This document shows, one piece after another, positions 61,714 through 64,000 of a DNA stretch of 64,000 nt. Source of the DNA: Candidatus Zixiibacteriota bacterium (GTDB taxonomy: Bacteria; Zixibacteria; MSB-5A5; GN15; JACZUZ01). The notes beneath the pieces were generated by a model, which did not search any database, was not told the DNA's origin, and saw only the letters and a list, made by a program, of their open reading frames with translations. The position numbers and the translations under genes were made by a program. Positions within the stretch are counted from its first letter, which is position 1, and every line of letters starts with the position of its first letter. The stretch lies in NCBI GenBank assembly GCA_024280835.1, contig JAJRPJ010000010.1, forward strand, positions 372,001-436,000, read 5' to 3'.

Positions 61714-61741
61714 CGGGTCCTAACAGGAGCCCGTTTTTTTT
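61714..61741 (+). promoter_or_regulatory. Terminator/attenuator-like hairpin masking the RBS of the C25 gene
   Basis: CGGGTCC (61714-61720) pairs with GGAGCCCG (61726-61733, one bulged G), followed by eight T's (61734-61741) and then the ATG. The AGGAG that should serve as SD (61725-61729) lies in the 3' arm. The arrangement fits either transcription attenuation or RBS sequestration. Confidence 0.6.
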
Positions 61742-64000
61742 ATGGCGCAAATGCCCACAAATCATCAATCAGATTCGCTAGGCTCTGCAGGCGCAACCAA
61801 TGCGCTAACTCGTTTCTTACGACGATACTGCTCGGTTAGTGTCCTAATTGAAAGCTCCGCTGTCTCCAAAGGACTTATCATTTGTGCTTTGGTTTTGCTG
61901 GTTTTGGCTTTTGCCTTAGTTGCTCTAGCCAAAGGCGCAGTAGGAGCCGATCTTGCCAGTGGCGCCCCAATCTCTGGTATTACAATTTTACAGTCAGACA
62001 ATCAGGCCGTACGTTTTATTTATCACACAGCCAAACGAGCGCAAACACTAGCGGCAGGTTCCAGTAATAAACAAACCAACAACGAAAGTTTTCTGGTTGC
62101 TATTCCATTCGGCTCTACCACACAAATCGGATATGTCAAACCATTCGGTGGCGCCACTGCGACAGCCCTATTGCAAAAACTACAACGTGTCGTAACAACC
62201 ACACGCGGCCCGCAGGCTTTACTTGAACTTGGCGCCGAATCGAATGTCCGTGGTTGGCGCGTGGTTTCATTGAATGTCAGCGCTTTGCAAAACGACATTG
62301 TCTACGATTCGCTTGAAATTGAAATCCAGTTTGTCCCGACAGCGTCGGCAAACTCTGTTGGCTCAAAGACTTCTCGAATCGCTCAACCTGGTGTCTTTGG
62401 AGCAATCTTTGCCGCAACAATGCTGAACTACGCAGAGGCTACAGTCTGGGTAAACTCTGCAATTGCCGCAACTCCACTATATCGTAGCGCAGCTAGTGTC
62501 AATCCGTTTAGTCAAAACAATGAGTGGTACAAGTTAAATGTTACAACTGATGGTCTTGTGCGTGTCAATGGCTCAGACCTCGCGGCCGCAGGGATGGTTA
62601 TCCCAACTAGCTCGGACAGAGTGCGAGTATTTTACAATGGTGGTGAGCCGCTCCCTGATGCCAACCCAACGGATACATTAGTTGCCAGACCGACACTTGA
62701 TGAATTACCGATAAAATTATTTGATGGTGGTGATGGGCGTTTTGACGCTAATGATTATTTTGTTTTCTATGGTGAATCCGCCAACCATTGGCGTTATGTT
62801 GCAAATACCTCCCCAAAGTTTATCCGCAATGTCTTCACTGATGATAATTACTATTGGATGACCGCCAGCGGCACATTTGCGAATCCCGCAGAGCGTATCG
62901 CCCCAGTGGTTGGCGCTCCCAGTGGAAGTGGTTCGGCAATCAGCGCCGCTCGCAAAATTGTTAGTGTCGAGCAGGACAAGGTTGTCAGCAAAGATGGACG
63001 TGGCGATGTCGATAATTACTATGACTGGTTCTGGAGCGGCGAGAATACTATCGCCGCCTCATTCATAGCTGAGAATCCTTCAACAAATACAAATTATGAT
63101 TTGGCGACTTACTGCAAAGCACACGCCATTGCTAGAGATTTTGCATTGATCGTCAACAATCAGTCTGCAACTTCAGTGTCCAATGGACAAAATGAGTTCT
63201 GGTCATTTACGACAGGCGCGCTCAAGAATGGTGTCAATTCGATACGTGTCGACCAAACAAAGTTGTTCTTGCGTGGGCCATATTTGGACTATCTTGAAGT
63301 CGACTACTTAGCCGAATTATCCTATGTTATCAGTGGATTGGATTTCTACATTCCTGATACATCAGGAACCAGAGACATAAGAATCGCTGGAGCTCCATCA
63401 GGCGCTATGGTTTGGGGAATTGATGATACTCGCCAACCGTTTGAAATAACTGGTGGCTTATTACAAGCAGGCGGTTTGAATTTTGCCGCCAATTTGGATA
63501 CCGCAGGACCAAATCGATTCTATATCGCCGATGTGGCCGCTGCTAATTCTCCTGCTTCAATCGAACGCGTCCTGACAGTAGATTTACGTTCTGCGACTGC
63601 CGCTCAAGTAGACTATATCATCGTCACACCGCGAACATGGATTGAAAATCTGTCCAGCTATGTCGCATACCGTTCTGCCGCTTCAAATGTGACTATCAAT
63701 GTCGTTACTGTTGAAGACATTTACAATGAGTTCTCCGCAGGTCGAATTGATCCAACTGCCATTCGTGACTATCTAAAATACGCCTTTGAAAACTCTCCAT
63801 CACCTGCGCCTTCGACTGTTCTGTTTGTCGGTGACGGAACCTATGACTTCCGTAACGTAGGGCCAGGCGCCGCGACAAACAAGATTCCGCCTTATATTCG
63901 TTCCGAACGTGTAGAGAGAGACTATATATCAGATGACACCTATGTCTATTTTGAGGCCTTCGCATTTCTTGATAGCGATGGTAACTATGTCGCAGATTCA
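61742..64000 (+). CDS. C25-family (gingipain/PorU-like) exoprotein, runs off the window
   Basis: Partial, at least 753 aa, in frame to the last base. Residues 1-42 are polar, then an anchor or signal helix (about 44-63, GLIICALVLLVLAFALVAL). An N-terminal propeptide-like beta region follows, with NNEWYKLNVTTDGLVRVNGSDL and FDGGDGRFDANDYFVFYG, as in PorU-type proteins. At about 620-750 comes the start of the caspase-like catalytic domain: VDYIIVTPRTWIENL, VEDIYNEFSAGRIDPTAIRDYLKYAFEN (in parts), STVLFVGDGTYDFRN, SDDTYVYF. The catalytic His and Cys lie beyond the window. Such proteins are secreted proteases or the sortase of type IX secretion. SD is in the hairpin at 61714-61741. Confidence 0.85.
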   Translation, partial: MAQMPTNHQSDSLGSAGATNALTRFLRRYCSVSVLIESSAVSKGLIICALVLLVLAFALVALAKGAVGADLASGAPISGITILQSDNQAVRFIYHTAKRAQTLAAGSSNKQTNNESFLVAIPFGSTTQIGYVKPFGGATATALLQKLQRVVTTTRGPQALLELGAESNVRGWRVVSLNVSALQNDIVYDSLEIEIQFVPTASANSVGSKTSRIAQPGVFGAIFAATMLNYAEATVWVNSAIAATPLYRSAASVNPFSQNNEWYKLNVTTDGLVRVNGSDLAAAGMVIPTSSDRVRVFYNGGEPLPDANPTDTLVARPTLDELPIKLFDGGDGRFDANDYFVFYGESANHWRYVANTSPKFIRNVFTDDNYYWMTASGTFANPAERIAPVVGAPSGSGSAISAARKIVSVEQDKVVSKDGRGDVDNYYDWFWSGENTIAASFIAENPSTNTNYDLATYCKAHAIARDFALIVNNQSATSVSNGQNEFWSFTTGALKNGVNSIRVDQTKLFLRGPYLDYLEVDYLAELSYVISGLDFYIPDTSGTRDIRIAGAPSGAMVWGIDDTRQPFEITGGLLQAGGLNFAANLDTAGPNRFYIADVAAANSPASIERVLTVDLRSATAAQVDYIIVTPRTWIENLSSYVAYRSAASNVTINVVTVEDIYNEFSAGRIDPTAIRDYLKYAFENSPSPAPSTVLFVGDGTYDFRNVGPGAATNKIPPYIRSERVERDYISDDTYVYFEAFAFLDSDGNYVADS

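Larger units (their letters stand above)
61047..61741. other. 695-bp region: promoter plus ~450-nt structured leader of the C25 gene
   Basis: After the DUF3857 gene there is no gene I can support until 61742. A strong promoter sits at 61259-61287, giving a predicted leader from about 61294. In the leader, CGGTCA (61491-61496) pairs with TGACCG (61505-61510), CGAC (61525-61528) with GTCG (61533-61536), and the terminator-like hairpin 61714-61741 closes it. A 76-codon frame at 61551 has no SD or family resemblance and runs through the start of the C25 gene in another frame; rejected. Confidence 0.5.

Noticed and set aside
61551-61781. 76-aa frame ahead of the C25 gene
   Set aside because: No SD, odd composition, runs through a hairpin plus T-tract and overlaps the C25 start in another frame.

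Overview
The window reads as a piece of a Gram-negative, probably uncultured bacterium with mid-40s % GC. Evidence for the Gram-negative envelope: AsmA-like protein, lipoproteins, a beta-barrel protein, type IV pilus ATPases, a PorU/gingipain-type (C25) exoprotein and a SurA-like lipoprotein. Succinate dehydrogenase with a single b558-type cytochrome subunit, DUF3857 transglutaminase proteins, a C25 peptidase and polarity-GTPase/roadblock proteins together suggest the FCB/Zixibacteria-like part of the tree; this placement is an inference from gene content only. No rRNA, tRNA, IS element, prophage or CRISPR was found.

Layout. 0-5 kb: an FAD amine oxidase faces a tightly overlapping three-gene operon (PHP phosphoesterase, PaaK/CapK-like adenylate-forming enzyme, HisC-like aminotransferase), followed by a 177-nt strongly self-complementary element that may be a structured RNA. 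5-9.2 kb: UPF0173 hydrolase, AsmA-like protein, a histidine-kinase-like protein lacking an ATPase domain. 9.4-19 kb: housekeeping genes yicC-gmk, rpoZ, topA, a xerC/D-type recombinase, hslV-hslU, argF. 19-24 kb: lipoprotein, beta-barrel protein, hotdog thioesterase, two unrecognised genes, rpsT on the minus strand. 24-28.4 kb: murJ and comEC. 28.8-41.2 kb: a motility/polarity block of DUF4388, small membrane protein, TPR-roadblock fusion, membrane-anchored roadblock protein, free roadblock protein, MglA-like GTPase with an unusual long tail, MglB-like roadblock, then pilB, pilT, pilC and a PilS-like sensor kinase. 41.4-45.2 kb: SurA-like lipoprotein, CTP-dependent polyprenol/diacylglycerol kinase-like protein, threonine aldolase. 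45.2-48.7 kb: sdhCAB on the minus strand, with an in-frame amber codon in sdhB. 48.8-51.7 kb: a lipoprotein divergent from two secreted cohesin-like proteins. 51.9-57 kb: asparaginase, tryptophanase, and a two-gene bd-like membrane cytochrome whose larger subunit carries two CxxCH haem c sites. 57.1-64 kb: two consecutive DUF3857/transglutaminase proteins (the first with lost catalytic residues) and the start of a C25-family surface protease/sortase preceded by a long leader.

Promoters are unusually readable: about ten intergenic regions carry a TTGAC-type -35 and a TA-rich -10, nearly always 17 nt apart. I used these, with Shine-Dalgarno sites and hairpins, to choose several starts that differ from the longest open frames (rpsT, DUF4388 protein, pilS, lipoproteins).

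The most notable points are the sdhB amber codon at an otherwise intact, translationally coupled start; the 177-nt RNA-like element; the expanded MglA/roadblock set next to pil genes; the bd-like di-haem c cytochrome pair beside tryptophanase; the C25 gene's roughly 450-nt leader ending in a terminator-like hairpin that contains the ribosome-binding site; and strong over-representation of the palindrome-type word RGCGCY across the window.
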